Shown here in pieces: positions 36,181 to 44,992 of a stretch of 64,000 bases of DNA; positions within the stretch are counted from its first letter, which is position 1; the number at the start of each line of letters is the position of its first letter. The notes beneath the pieces were generated by a model, which worked only from the letters and a program-made list of their open reading frames with translations, had not been told where the DNA came from and ran no database searches. The position numbers were made by a program, and so were the translations under genes. Origin of the DNA: an uncultured Verrucomicrobiota bacterium (GTDB lineage Bacteria > Verrucomicrobiota > Verrucomicrobiia > Opitutales > Intestinicryptomonadaceae). The stretch spans positions 1 to 64,000 of the forward strand of contig CASFDK010000043.1 of NCBI GenBank assembly GCA_949293415.1, given 5' to 3'.

Positions 36181-37763
36181 TTCGAATTTTTATACCACGC
36201 GGCTGTGATTGAGTAGCGTTTGATTTTGTAGTTCATAATGCGTTCGGTAAGATTGAGCTTTCGCGCGGCGGCGGCGGCGTTGCCCCTGTTTGCCTTTAAC
36301 GCTTCGGTTATCAGTTCGCGCTCGAACGACGAGACCATCGAATTGAAATCCACGTCTTCGCCGTAGGGGGTTGGCTTGTGCATATAGCCCGCGCGCACGG
36401 CGGGGGTGAGGTTGTAGCCCGAAATAGCCGAATCGTTCGACGACATCACCGCGCGTTCGATGCAGTTTTCAAGCTCGCGCACGTTCCCCGGCCACGCGTA
36501 GACCGTGAGCATATTGATTGCGGGGGTTGATATGCGCTTGATGTTTTTGCCGTAGACTTTGTTGTATTTTTCCAGAAAGTGTTCGGCGAGCAAAACGATG
36601 TCGCTTTTCCTGTCGCGCAGGGCGGGGATGTGGAGCGTGTTTTTGGATAGCGCAAGGTATAGATTTTTGTCGAACGTCTTTTGTTCGACCATTTTTTCGA
36701 TGTCGGCGGAGGAGGCGCAGATTAGCCGCGCCTTGCCCGCAACGTCGGTTTCGCCGCCCATCCGCCTGAAGCGTCCCGTGGCGATGTATTCGTAAAGCAG
36801 TTTTTGCGCGGCGGGCGAGATTTCCGCAACCTCGTCGAGAAACACCGTCTGCGGAAGTTCAAGCAGACCCTTTTTTGCAAAGTGCGCGCGGGCGAACGAG
36901 TTTTTCTCGAAGCCGAAAATTTCGCCGACAAGCGCGTAGTCGGGCAGGGCGGCGCAGTTGACGATTTTGAAGTTTCCGTCAAGTCCGGCAGTCGAATCGG
37001 CGATTGCGCGCGCGACAAGCTCTTTGCCCGTGCCCGATTTTCCGCGGATGAACACGGGTTCGGTGTGGCGCGAGTAACGCGCAATGCACTCGTAGACGTT
37101 CTGCATTGCCCCGCAATTGCCGAGGATGTTCGGCGGGCGCATAAGCGTTGTGCTAAGCTCGAGCTTCAGCCTGCGGTTTTCGTCGAGAAGTTTGTTGCGC
37201 TCTTCGTGGCGCAGGTAGATGAGGGCGACAGCGTCGGCGAGGATGTTGGCGACGGTCTCGAGCAGCACAAGGTCGCGGTCGAGGTCGGCTTTTTTTGGCA
37301 GCTTGCGGTCTATGCTCAGCGTGCCGATAACCTGTTCCATATACACAATCGGCACGCACACAAACGCGATTCCTTTCAGCGACTGCCCCCGCGTCTTCGT
37401 GCGGTCGAGAAACTCCTGGCTTTTCGAGACGTCGCGTATGACCACCGATCTGCCCTCCGCCGCGACGCGCCCCGTTACGCCCTCGCCAATTTTATAGACG
37501 CCGCGCTTTATGGATTCGTCGTCCATTCCGTTCGAGGCTTCGATGAACAGGTAGTCGCCGTCGCGCAGGGTTATTGTTCCGCGCAGAAGCCCCATTTCGG
37601 AATGGAGAATTTCGAGCGTTTCGGAGATAAGCTCCTTTACGTTTTTGCGCCTGACGACCGCGCGGCTTATTTTGTGCAGAACCGACATCTCGAGATCGTC
37701 GTAGAGGGTCTCGTTTTCGGTGTCGTTTTCCGCCTTATTTTGCATATCGAAGCGATAATCCAC
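36177..37763 (-). CDS. NifA/NtrC-type transcription regulator with degenerate GAFTGA loop
   Basis: 528 residues: GAF sensor domain at about 30-180, AAA+ domain at about 210-440 and a Fis-type helix-turn-helix at the C-terminus (GNAAAAARKLNLTERIMNYKIKRY, in two stretches). Walker A GKSGTGKE (241-248), Walker B VFLDEV (307-312) and WPGNVRELEN are intact. The sigma-54 contact loop, normally GAFTGA, reads NSFARA (288-293), losing the essential Thr and second Gly. It may therefore control sigma-70-type promoters or act as a repressor, as TyrR-like proteins do. The GAF domain suggests a small-molecule or redox signal. It is coupled to mnmA by an ATGA overlap. Confidence 0.88.
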   Translation of the reverse strand: MDYRFDMQNKAENDTENETLYDDLEMSVLHKISRAVVRRKNVKELISETLEILHSEMGLLRGTITLRDGDYLFIEASNGMDDESIKRGVYKIGEGVTGRVAAEGRSVVIRDVSKSQEFLDRTKTRGQSLKGIAFVCVPIVYMEQVIGTLSIDRKLPKKADLDRDLVLLETVANILADAVALIYLRHEERNKLLDENRRLKLELSTTLMRPPNILGNCGAMQNVYECIARYSRHTEPVFIRGKSGTGKELVARAIADSTAGLDGNFKIVNCAALPDYALVGEIFGFEKNSFARAHFAKKGLLELPQTVFLDEVAEISPAAQKLLYEYIATGRFRRMGGETDVAGKARLICASSADIEKMVEQKTFDKNLYLALSKNTLHIPALRDRKSDIVLLAEHFLEKYNKVYGKNIKRISTPAINMLTVYAWPGNVRELENCIERAVMSSNDSAISGYNLTPAVRAGYMHKPTPYGEDVDFNSMVSSFERELITEALKANRGNAAAAARKLNLTERIMNYKIKRYSITAAWYKNSK

Positions 37764-37859
37764 AGGCGGAGTGTTCTTTCAACAATATTTTGCGCAAAAG
37801 CGGGTTTCGGGACAAAAAAAACTTGTATCCGTCCGCGCCCGTAATAGGCTCTTGAAATA

Positions 37860-39005
37860 ATGAGTGAAGCCTATCAAGTAATCGCGCGCAGATACCGTCC
37901 GAAACAGTTTTCGGAACTGGTCGGGCAGGAGCATATCGTCAAGACTCTCACAAATGCAATAGAGTCCGGGCGCATCGGGCACGCATACCTTTTTGTCGGT
38001 CCGAGGGGAACGGGCAAAACAACCGTCGCCCGACTCTTCGCAAAGGCCCTCAACGCAAAGGGCGGTCCAAACGTCCACCCCGACGACAACGACGAAATCT
38101 CGCAGGCGATAATGAACGGCTCATGTATGGACGTTGTCGAAATCGACGGCGCGTCGAACCGTTCCATCGACGAAATCAGAAACCTCCGCGAAGAGTGCCA
38201 GTACGCTCCCGCACAGTGCACCTACAAAGTCTATATCATCGACGAAGTGCACTCGCTCACTCCCGACGCGTTCAACGCGCTGCTAAAAACGCTCGAAGAG
38301 CCGCCCAAACACGTCAAATTCATTTTCGCCACGACCGAAGCGCACAAGGTTCTCGGCACGATAACATCGCGCTGCCAACGCTTCGAATTTCGCCCGATTC
38401 CCGAGCGCCTCATTGCCCAGCATTTGGCTGAGATTGCCAAGAAAGAGGAAATTTCGGCGACTCCCGAAGCCCTTTCGGCAATCGCGCGCCTCGCAAACGG
38501 CGGTATGCGCGATGCCCAGAGTATCCTCGACCAGATGATTTCGTTCTGCGGCAAGACGCTCGACGTAAACGACGTTATCGGCGTATACGGCTTGGCTTCC
38601 GACGCGCAGATAAACGAGCTTGTAACGAATATGGCAAAGGGCGACTATTCGGCGGTCGTAAAGGGCGCGGACGCCCTTTCCGATTCGGGGTGCGACCTCT
38701 ACCGCGCACTGTGCGACATGCAGAATTTCGTGCGCGGGGCGATGATTGAATCGTTCGCCGACGGCTACAAAGACTTCGGCGGCAAAAAACTTTCGAGCGA
38801 GCAGATGATGCGCATGCTCGACGTTCTGCAAAACGCCGAACGGGGTCTGAAAAACGGGCTTTCCGAAAAGGCGAATTTCGAAGTCGCGCTTCTTAAGGCG
38901 GTCGAGCAGAGCAGGGCGCGGGCTATAAACACGCTCATAAAGGAACTCGAAAAGCTTTCGACCGCCCCCGCCGAAGTTCAAAAAAAAAATAGCCCTTCTG
39001 CTTAG
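37860..39005 (+). CDS. dnaX: DNA polymerase III gamma/tau subunit DnaX (short, zero-frame product)
   Basis: Clamp-loader ATPase. The zero frame gives 381 residues. Walker A is GPRGTGKT (47-54), followed by [17 protein letters not shown], the [22 protein letters not shown] region (in two stretches), the sensor [11 protein letters not shown] and RCQRFEFRP. Clamp-loader domain III ends near residue 365. The usual four-Cys zinc module between Walker A and EIDGASN is missing: only Cys89 is present. After domain III the frame meets ten A (38980-38989) and stops after NSPSA. A 114-codon frame continues in +1 (38989-39333). The short form would match gamma and the long form tau. Confidence 0.93.
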   Translation: MSEAYQVIARRYRPKQFSELVGQEHIVKTLTNAIESGRIGHAYLFVGPRGTGKTTVARLFAKALNAKGGPNVHPDDNDEISQAIMNGSCMDVVEIDGASNRSIDEIRNLREECQYAPAQCTYKVYIIDEVHSLTPDAFNALLKTLEEPPKHVKFIFATTEAHKVLGTITSRCQRFEFRPIPERLIAQHLAEIAKKEEISATPEALSAIARLANGGMRDAQSILDQMISFCGKTLDVNDVIGVYGLASDAQINELVTNMAKGDYSAVVKGADALSDSGCDLYRALCDMQNFVRGAMIESFADGYKDFGGKKLSSEQMMRMLDVLQNAERGLKNGLSEKANFEVALLKAVEQSRARAINTLIKELEKLSTAPAEVQKKNSPSA

Positions 39006-39333
39006 GGAGGTTCTGGAGGAATCGCGCGAATTTTCGCGGCGGTATGCGGCGGCGGTCGAACGTTCGCCGAAGGTAAAAAAGCTTGCGGAAATTCCCGACG
39101 ACGGCGGGCGCGGCAAGCCCGAGATTTTTACGTCCAACACGCCCGAATTCGAGGACGCGATCGGCAAAATCTCGAAGGGGCTTCTCGCCGTTCTCGACTC
39201 GCAGTTCGGCAGCCGTCCTCAGACTTTCGTCGCGGGAGGAATCATAGACGAACACAAGGAGGAGAAAACCGATTCGGCTTCGATTGAGGACGAGTCCGTT
39301 CTCGAGGTATTCGAAGAGGAGGATTCGGAATGA
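38989..39333 (+). CDS. dnaX: DnaX C-terminal (tau) extension in the +1 frame
   Basis: Directly after the A10 run, the +1 frame reads ATA GCC CTT CTG and runs 114 codons to a TGA at 39331-39333. The peptide starts [19 protein letters not shown] and ends [11 protein letters not shown], which is helical and acidic like a tau tail. Its stop overlaps the rmuC start as ATGA, which suggests ribosomes normally arrive in this frame. It can be joined to the core by removal of one A (A9) or by +1 slippage. The -1 frame meets TAG at once (38990). The alternative is a sequencing or assembly error in the homopolymer. Confidence 0.75.
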   Translation: MALLLREVLEESREFSRRYAAAVERSPKVKKLAEIPDDGGRGKPEIFTSNTPEFEDAIGKISKGLLAVLDSQFGSRPQTFVAGGIIDEHKEEKTDSASIEDESVLEVFEEEDSE

Positions 39334-40670
39334 CGGAGTATGTTTTAATTTCCGTTTTCGCCGCGCTCGCCGTGCTCGGTTTTGCCGCTGGGGTCTATCA
39401 TTGGCGGGCTTTGGCTTGCGCATTGAAGGGGCGCGACGAAAACGCGCAACGCACGGCCGAGCTTTTGTCGCAGCTCGCCTCGGAGACGGCGCGCGCCGAC
39501 TCCCTGCTTCGCGAAAATTCCGAGCTGAAAGCCGAACGCGCCGAACTTCTAAAAACGAAAATCGACGCCGAAAAACGCCTTTCCGCCGCGGAGGAACGCG
39601 CCGCCGCGCTCGCCGAACGCCTCAAGAACCGCGCCGAAGAGGAAAGGGCGATGCGCGAAAAATTCGCCGCCGACTTCGAAAACCTTTCGAACAAAATCTT
39701 CGAGTCCGCCCGCGAAAAAATGTCGTCGTCGAATATCGAGCAAATCGGGCTGATTCTCGCGCCGCTCAAAAACAACCTGCGGGAGTTTCGCGAGCGCGTC
39801 GAAACACTCAACGAAACGAGCGCGCGCAACAACGCCTCGATGGGCACGCAGATCGAATCGCTCGTGAAGATGAATGCGCAGCTCGGCGACGAAGCCCGAA
39901 ACCTCGCATCGGCTCTGCGCTCGAACAACAAGGTTGCGGGCAACTGGGGCGAGACCGTTTTGCAGCGCATTTTCGAATCGTGCGGCTTTGTGGAGGGCAT
40001 ACACTACCGCTCGCAGAAGAGCTACGCCGACGTTGACGGTACGCAAAAACGCCTTATGCCCGACTTCGTTGTGTATCTGCCTAATTCGCGCTCTATAGTC
40101 GTAGACTCGAAGCTTTCGCTTCCCGATTTCACCGACTATTGCGCCGCTTCCGATGCGGCGGCAAAACGCGCCGCGCTTGCGAAATTCAGGAAATCCGTCC
40201 GCGAACACCTCAAGGAATTTGCGGGCAAATACGACAATCTGCCCGACGTAACCTGCGACTTCAAGCTGATGTTCGTTCCCGTGGAGGGCGCGTACAACCT
40301 CATTGTAGAGGAAGACCCCGCGCTTCTTGCCGACGCGTACTCCTCGAACGTGCTCGTCGCAGGACCCACGGGCGTTATGGCGGTTTTGAAGTTCGCGGAA
40401 ATCGCCTACCGCAACGAGGCTTTCGCGAAAAATCTCAGGGAAATCTGCAATGTCGGACGGCTTCTGCACGAGCGCGTGGAACTGTTCTCGCGCCGCTTCG
40501 AGGCTCTCGGCAATAAGATAAATTCCCTTCAAAAAGACTATTTGGACGCACAGAAAACGCTTTCGCAAGGCGGCAAGAGCGTTTTGGACACAGCAAAGCG
40601 GTTTTTGGAAAAATCCAAAACAGCCGATATCGACTTCGAGCAAAAGGAAATTGACGATGGACAACAATAG
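39330..40670 (+). CDS. rmuC: DNA recombination protein RmuC
   Basis: 446 residues. An N-terminal membrane anchor (about residues 5-25) is followed by a long coiled coil rich in Ala, Glu and Arg (about 35-110). The nuclease-like core has the family signatures GNWGETVLQRIFESCGF, MPDFVVYLPNSRSIVVDSKL (in two stretches), FVPVEGAYNLIVEED and GPTGVMAVLKF. RmuC limits inversion and rearrangement at repeats. Its ATG overlaps the TGA of the dnaX +1-frame extension (39330-39333), with a GGAGGA ribosome-binding site inside that extension. Confidence 0.95.
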   Translation: MTEYVLISVFAALAVLGFAAGVYHWRALACALKGRDENAQRTAELLSQLASETARADSLLRENSELKAERAELLKTKIDAEKRLSAAEERAAALAERLKNRAEEERAMREKFAADFENLSNKIFESAREKMSSSNIEQIGLILAPLKNNLREFRERVETLNETSARNNASMGTQIESLVKMNAQLGDEARNLASALRSNNKVAGNWGETVLQRIFESCGFVEGIHYRSQKSYADVDGTQKRLMPDFVVYLPNSRSIVVDSKLSLPDFTDYCAASDAAAKRAALAKFRKSVREHLKEFAGKYDNLPDVTCDFKLMFVPVEGAYNLIVEEDPALLADAYSSNVLVAGPTGVMAVLKFAEIAYRNEAFAKNLREICNVGRLLHERVELFSRRFEALGNKINSLQKDYLDAQKTLSQGGKSVLDTAKRFLEKSKTADIDFEQKEIDDGQQ

Positions 40671-41781
40671 CAAACGCCCCGAATGGGTGCCCGAAAACGC
40701 CGACAGGCACGTGTTCACAACGTCGGTGATGTCGGGCGTGGACATCAAGAAAGACGGCGAAAACGACGCATCCGTTTCTTTCGCGCCGCGCCCGAAACGC
40801 CGAACGCTGTCGCTTGAAGACTACAAAAAAGGCGTTCTCGAGGGCAACAAAACAATTCTCGCGCGCGCAATCACGCTCATAGAAAGCAACGCCGAAGCGC
40901 ATTTCGATACGGCGCAGCAGCTTATTGCCGACCTCATGCCGTACGCGGGCAACGCCTTTCGAATCGGCATAACGGGCGTTCCGGGTGCGGGGAAATCGTC
41001 GTTTATCGAAACGTTCGGCTCGATGCTCTGCGACAAGTACGGCAAAAAAGTGGCGGTGCTTGCGGTTGACCCGTCAAGCTCGGTTTCGGGCGGAAGCATT
41101 TTGGGCGACAAAACCCGAATGGAAAATCTTTCGCGCAATGAAAACGCGTTTATCCGCCCTTCTCCGTCGGGCGGAATGCTCGGCGGTGTGGCGCGCAAAA
41201 GCCGCGAAACAATGGTGCTTTGCGAGGCGGCGGGCTACGACGTAATTCTCGTCGAAACTGTCGGCGTGGGGCAGAGCGAGGTTACCGTGCGTTCGATGAC
41301 CGACTTCTTTCTGCTCATCCAGCTTGCAGCGCAGGGCGACGACCTTCAGGGAATCAAAAAGGGCGTAATCGAGCTTGCCGACGGCATACTCGTAAACAAA
41401 TGCGACGGCAATATGGTCGAACGCTCCAACCTCAAAAAGGCGGAGCTTTCGGGCGTTCTCCACTTCCTAAACTCTCCCACTCCCGACTGGAAGCCGTTCT
41501 GCGACGTATGTTCCGCCCACGAAAATATGGGCATCGAAGAGGCCTGGGGACGGCTCGACGGCTTCTACAAAAAGTTTTCCGAAAACGGCTACCTGCAAAA
41601 ACGCCGCGCAGAACAGCAAATAGAGTGGTTCAAGTCGTTGCTCGAGCGCGAAGTTCTGCGCAGATTCTACCATCGCGACGGAATCGAAAGCGCGATAGGG
41701 CACTACACAAAGCTCATTTCCGAATCTTCGATAACGGCGGCGACCGCGGTGAAAAACCTGCTCGCCTCGTCCGAAAAATAA
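40657..41781 (+). CDS. meaB: MeaB/ArgK-type GTPase, methylmalonyl-CoA mutase chaperone
   Basis: G3E-family GTPase of 374 residues from the ATG at 40657, which has a GGA ribosome-binding site. P-loop ITGVPGAGKSSF lies near residue 108. DPSSSVSGGSILGDKTRM, LVETVGVGQSE and ILVNKCDG complete the GTP site. MeaB loads and protects the B12 cofactor of methylmalonyl-CoA mutase, so the genome should carry a mutase elsewhere. That would fit propionate formation through succinate. The start lies inside the end of rmuC and the stop abuts the recombinase start. Confidence 0.93.
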   Translation: MDNNSKRPEWVPENADRHVFTTSVMSGVDIKKDGENDASVSFAPRPKRRTLSLEDYKKGVLEGNKTILARAITLIESNAEAHFDTAQQLIADLMPYAGNAFRIGITGVPGAGKSSFIETFGSMLCDKYGKKVAVLAVDPSSSVSGGSILGDKTRMENLSRNENAFIRPSPSGGMLGGVARKSRETMVLCEAAGYDVILVETVGVGQSEVTVRSMTDFFLLIQLAAQGDDLQGIKKGVIELADGILVNKCDGNMVERSNLKKAELSGVLHFLNSPTPDWKPFCDVCSAHENMGIEEAWGRLDGFYKKFSENGYLQKRRAEQQIEWFKSLLEREVLRRFYHRDGIESAIGHYTKLISESSITAATAVKNLLASSEK

Positions 41782-42744
41782 ATGCACTCCAGCGAAAAAA
41801 ACGATACCGAAGAAGTGCCGCTTTGCAATACCCTGCAAAACGACATCTTCGAATACCGCGCCTTTCTGAAAATGGAACTCGGGCGGAGCGAAAACACGAT
41901 AGTTTCCTACATCTACGACATTACGCAGTTCGCGCGTTTTCTGCAGTCGAAAAACATCCTCTCGTTCGCCGATGTCGATGCCGACTCGCTCGTCGAGTGG
42001 ATGTGCGAAATCGCGCCGAACGAAAAGGCAACAACACAGTCGCGCAAACTCAGCGCGCTGAAATCGCTCGCGGGGTTTCTTGTCGACGAAAAGGTCTGGA
42101 AGAAAAACTACTGCGACATTCTTTCGTCGCCGAAACTGCGCCGCAACGTGCCCGAAATTCTGTCGGCGCAGGAGGTTGTCGCGCTTCTCGACGCACCCCC
42201 GAAGGACACCCCCGAGGGCGTGCGCGACCGCGCAATGCTCGAGCTTATGTACGCAAGCGGGCTGCGTGTCTCCGAGCTTTGTGCGCTGAAGGAGAGCGAC
42301 ATTTTCGCAAACGAACACATAATGCGCATTACGGGCAAGGGGGCGAAAACGCGTCTCGTGCCCGTCGGCGATTACGCGCTGAACGCAATCGCCCGCTACA
42401 AACAGATTCGGCGCGAACTCTTGGGAGATAACCGCGAATGCGCCGAACTCTTCGTAACGCGCAGGGGCGAAAAACTATCGCGAAAGACGTTCTGGTATAA
42501 TATAAAAAAATACGCGCTCGTAGCGGGCATTGAAAAAAACGTAAAGCCGCACATCCTGCGCCACTCGTTCGCTACCCACTTGCTGCAAAACGGCGCAAAC
42601 CTGATGGCTATTCGCGAAATGCTCGGACACAGCGACCTTTCCACAACGCAAATCTATACGAATCTGCTGAACGAAGACATCGTAACGCAACACCAAAAGA
42701 AGCATCCGCGCACAAAAATGGATGTCGAAGAATTCGGGCAATAG
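41782..42744 (+). CDS. Tyrosine recombinase XerC/XerD
   Basis: 320 residues: N-terminal SAM-like DNA-binding domain (about 20-105) and catalytic domain with the complete set Arg162, Lys186, His257, Arg260, His283 and Tyr292. RHSFATHLLQNGANLMAIRE (in part) and MLGHSDLSTTQIYTN are typical of chromosome dimer resolution enzymes rather than phage integrases. The length and the chromosomal operon context (dnaX, rmuC, meaB) support a housekeeping XerC or XerD role at dif. The ATG follows the meaB TAA with no gap. C versus D cannot be decided here. Confidence 0.93.
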   Translation: MHSSEKNDTEEVPLCNTLQNDIFEYRAFLKMELGRSENTIVSYIYDITQFARFLQSKNILSFADVDADSLVEWMCEIAPNEKATTQSRKLSALKSLAGFLVDEKVWKKNYCDILSSPKLRRNVPEILSAQEVVALLDAPPKDTPEGVRDRAMLELMYASGLRVSELCALKESDIFANEHIMRITGKGAKTRLVPVGDYALNAIARYKQIRRELLGDNRECAELFVTRRGEKLSRKTFWYNIKKYALVAGIEKNVKPHILRHSFATHLLQNGANLMAIREMLGHSDLSTTQIYTNLLNEDIVTQHQKKHPRTKMDVEEFGQ

Positions 42745-42765
42745 CCGCGCCGAAAACCCGCGGGA

Positions 42766-43335
42766 CTAGCCCGTTATCAGCACTTTTACGCCGATTAAAA
42801 CAAGCACGATACCGCCCGCGATTGCGAATTTGCCGTCGTTCGCGCTGCCGATTTTCCTGCCGAATTTTATTCCGCATATCGAAAACGCGAATGTTGTAAT
42901 TCCTATGAAAATCGACGGGAGAAAAATCGGATATTTCGCGCACGAGAACGACACCCCGATTGCAAGCGCGTCCAAACTTGTCGCAACCGCAAGCAGGAAA
43001 AGTACGCGCAGGTCCAGCTTGGGATGGGCGAAGCACGTTTTTTTTGCACCCGATTCTCCGCCGCCCTTCGCGCCGTCGAGAACCATTTTCCCGCCGACCA
43101 GCGCGAGCAGAATGAAGGCAATCCAGTGGTCGTATGCGGCGATGTATTCGTAGGCGAACTCGCTCAAGTGCCAGCCCATAAGCGGCATAAGCATCTGGAA
43201 CAGACCGAACGCCCCCGCAACCGCGAGGGCGTTTTTCGCCGCAATCTTTGGCGCGGCTATCCCGCAGGCGATGGATACGGCGAAAGCGTCCATAGAAAGC
43301 GCAACGGCAACGAGGACAAGTTCGATAGAATTCAT
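42766..43335 (-). CDS. mntP: Manganese efflux pump MntP
   Basis: 189 residues with six membrane helices in two repeats. Each repeat carries the family Asp motif in a helix: ALSMDAFAVSIACG near the start and ATSLDALAIGVSFS in the second half. Exports Mn2+ across the inner membrane. Many mntP genes are under a yybP-ykoY manganese riboswitch. The 93 bases upstream here show no such element. Convergent with the recombinase gene, divergent from the epimerase gene. Confidence 0.94.
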   Translation of the reverse strand: MNSIELVLVAVALSMDAFAVSIACGIAAPKIAAKNALAVAGAFGLFQMLMPLMGWHLSEFAYEYIAAYDHWIAFILLALVGGKMVLDGAKGGGESGAKKTCFAHPKLDLRVLFLLAVATSLDALAIGVSFSCAKYPIFLPSIFIGITTFAFSICGIKFGRKIGSANDGKFAIAGGIVLVLIGVKVLITG

Positions 43336-43428
43336 ACCGGTCGAATAATGAACCGCGCACGGTTTTGAACAAGCTTTTTTCCGTTTTAATTGGTTGAAAA
43401 ACGCCGCGCGATTTGGGTTAATCGGAAT

Positions 43429-44343
43429 ATGGAATCAATCGAATTAGACGGCGCGGAAATCCTCAAGTTTGCGGTGGGCGCGTCGACGTACATTTTGAAT
43501 CCGCGCGAGGGCGCGCGGCTTGTCAACTGGAACATTTCAATGGCGGACGGCGCGGTGCGCGACGTAATCTACTGGGACGAATCCGCGCCGCTTTCGGGCG
43601 AAAGGTTTGTGTCGGCTTCGGGCGGAATGTTCGTGATGTTTCCGTTTGGCGGGCACTCCTACGCGAACGGCGAACGCGGTTTTTGGAAGACTCCCGACGG
43701 CAAAATTTTGCCGATGAAGCTTCACGGCTACGCGTATGACGGCGAGTTCGAAACGGTGTTTTCGTCCGACAAGGACATACGCCTGAAATTTCTGCCGTCG
43801 CCCGCCGCCGCCGAGGCTTACCCGTATGACTACGAATTTTTCGTTCACTACCGCTTTTCGGAGCTGTCGTTTTCGTGCGAGTTGATTTTGAAGAACAATT
43901 CCGACGGGCGCATCCCATGGGGCGCGGCTATGCATCCGTACTTCACGCTGCCGTGGAGCGCGGGTACGGAACGCAAACACTACCGCATTCTCTGCGACGC
44001 GAAAAAGGCGTATTCGTTCGACGGCGCGGACGGCTCGATGGCACCCGCCGACATATTCAAAACGTCGTTCGACCAGCCCGAAATGGTCAACAAAGTCTGG
44101 ACTTCGTTCAAGACATCCACAATCCGCTTCGGCACGAAAAGCGGCGAGGAAGACATCACCATTAAAATCGACGGCGGCGGAAAGCCCGAAGTGGGCACGA
44201 GCGTAATAACGTGGTCGAAAGACGGCGAACCGTTCTACTGCGTGGAACCGTGGATGTCGCAGCCCGACTCCGCATCGAAGCCCAAACGCTTTGTCGAGCC
44301 GCAGGCGATGAAATCGTTTTCGGCGGAATTTTCGCTTATCTGA
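43429..44343 (+). CDS. Aldose 1-epimerase family protein
   Basis: 304 residues from the ATG at 43429. Galactose-mutarotase-fold protein: LNPREGARLVNWNI at the start, GGHSYANGERGFW in the first third, then WGAAMHPYFTLPW with the likely catalytic His, and FYCVEPWMSQPDS with the likely Glu. It resembles the YeaD/aldose-epimerase branch more than the galM at 21759. Cytoplasmic. It is followed two bases later by dtd, so the two are probably co-transcribed. Substrate not assigned. Confidence 0.8.
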   Translation: MESIELDGAEILKFAVGASTYILNPREGARLVNWNISMADGAVRDVIYWDESAPLSGERFVSASGGMFVMFPFGGHSYANGERGFWKTPDGKILPMKLHGYAYDGEFETVFSSDKDIRLKFLPSPAAAEAYPYDYEFFVHYRFSELSFSCELILKNNSDGRIPWGAAMHPYFTLPWSAGTERKHYRILCDAKKAYSFDGADGSMAPADIFKTSFDQPEMVNKVWTSFKTSTIRFGTKSGEEDITIKIDGGGKPEVGTSVITWSKDGEPFYCVEPWMSQPDSASKPKRFVEPQAMKSFSAEFSLI

Positions 44344-44345
44344 GT

Positions 44346-44813
44346 ATGAGAATGGTTTTCCAGAGGGTCGAAAGCGCATCGGTCGAAATCGTCGAAAACG
44401 GCTTGCGGCGCGAATGCGCCAAAATGGGCGCGGGCGCGCTCGTGCTCGTTGCGGTAGAAAACGGCGATACCCCCGAGGACGCGCAATGGCTTGCCGCAAA
44501 AGCCGCAAATATGCGCGTCTACGAAGATTCCGACGGCAAAATGAATATGTCGCTTAAGGACAGCGGCGGCGATGCCGTTGTGGTCAGCCAATTCACGCTT
44601 TTCGGAAATATGCGCAAGGGTTCGCGCCCGTCGTTCAACCGTTCGGCGCATCCCGACACCGCCGTGCCGCTCTACGAAAAATTCTGCGAACTCTTCGAAG
44701 CGGAATTGTGCAAAAAAATAGGGCGGGGCGAGTTCGGCGCGGATATGCGCGTGCACCTCGTAAACGACGGTCCCGTAACGATCATTGCCGATTCGCGAAA
44801 CCGCGACATCTGA
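44346..44813 (+). CDS. dtd: D-aminoacyl-tRNA deacylase
   Basis: 155 residues from the ATG at 44346 (MRMVFQRVESASVEI). Removes D-amino acids wrongly loaded on tRNA. The SQFTLFGNMRKGSRPSF motif and the C-terminal NDGPVTI carrying the Gly-cisPro-like GP motif are present. It begins right after the aldose epimerase stop. Confidence 0.95.
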   Translation: MRMVFQRVESASVEIVENGLRRECAKMGAGALVLVAVENGDTPEDAQWLAAKAANMRVYEDSDGKMNMSLKDSGGDAVVVSQFTLFGNMRKGSRPSFNRSAHPDTAVPLYEKFCELFEAELCKKIGRGEFGADMRVHLVNDGPVTIIADSRNRDI

Positions 44814-44992
44814 GCGGCTGCAGCCGTGCGCCGCTGCGTAATTGCGCCTCCGCGCTTTTTCGGGCGGTGCGCTGCGGCGGGCAGGGTTTCGGGCGCATTT
44901 TTTTCGGTAAATATTTGTTGATAATTTCCGCTTTTTATATTGCCTGTTTTTTTGTCGGCGGGAATGACTTCCGCGACACTTTGTCCCCCCGT

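Noticed and set aside
38980..38992. E. coli-type -1 frameshift in dnaX
   Set aside because: The -1 frame meets TAG at 38990 directly after the A run, so it would only trim a few residues; the long extension lies in the +1 frame.
43336..43428. Manganese (yybP-ykoY) riboswitch upstream of mntP
   Set aside because: The short upstream sequence lacks the conserved loops and is too short for the element plus an expression platform.
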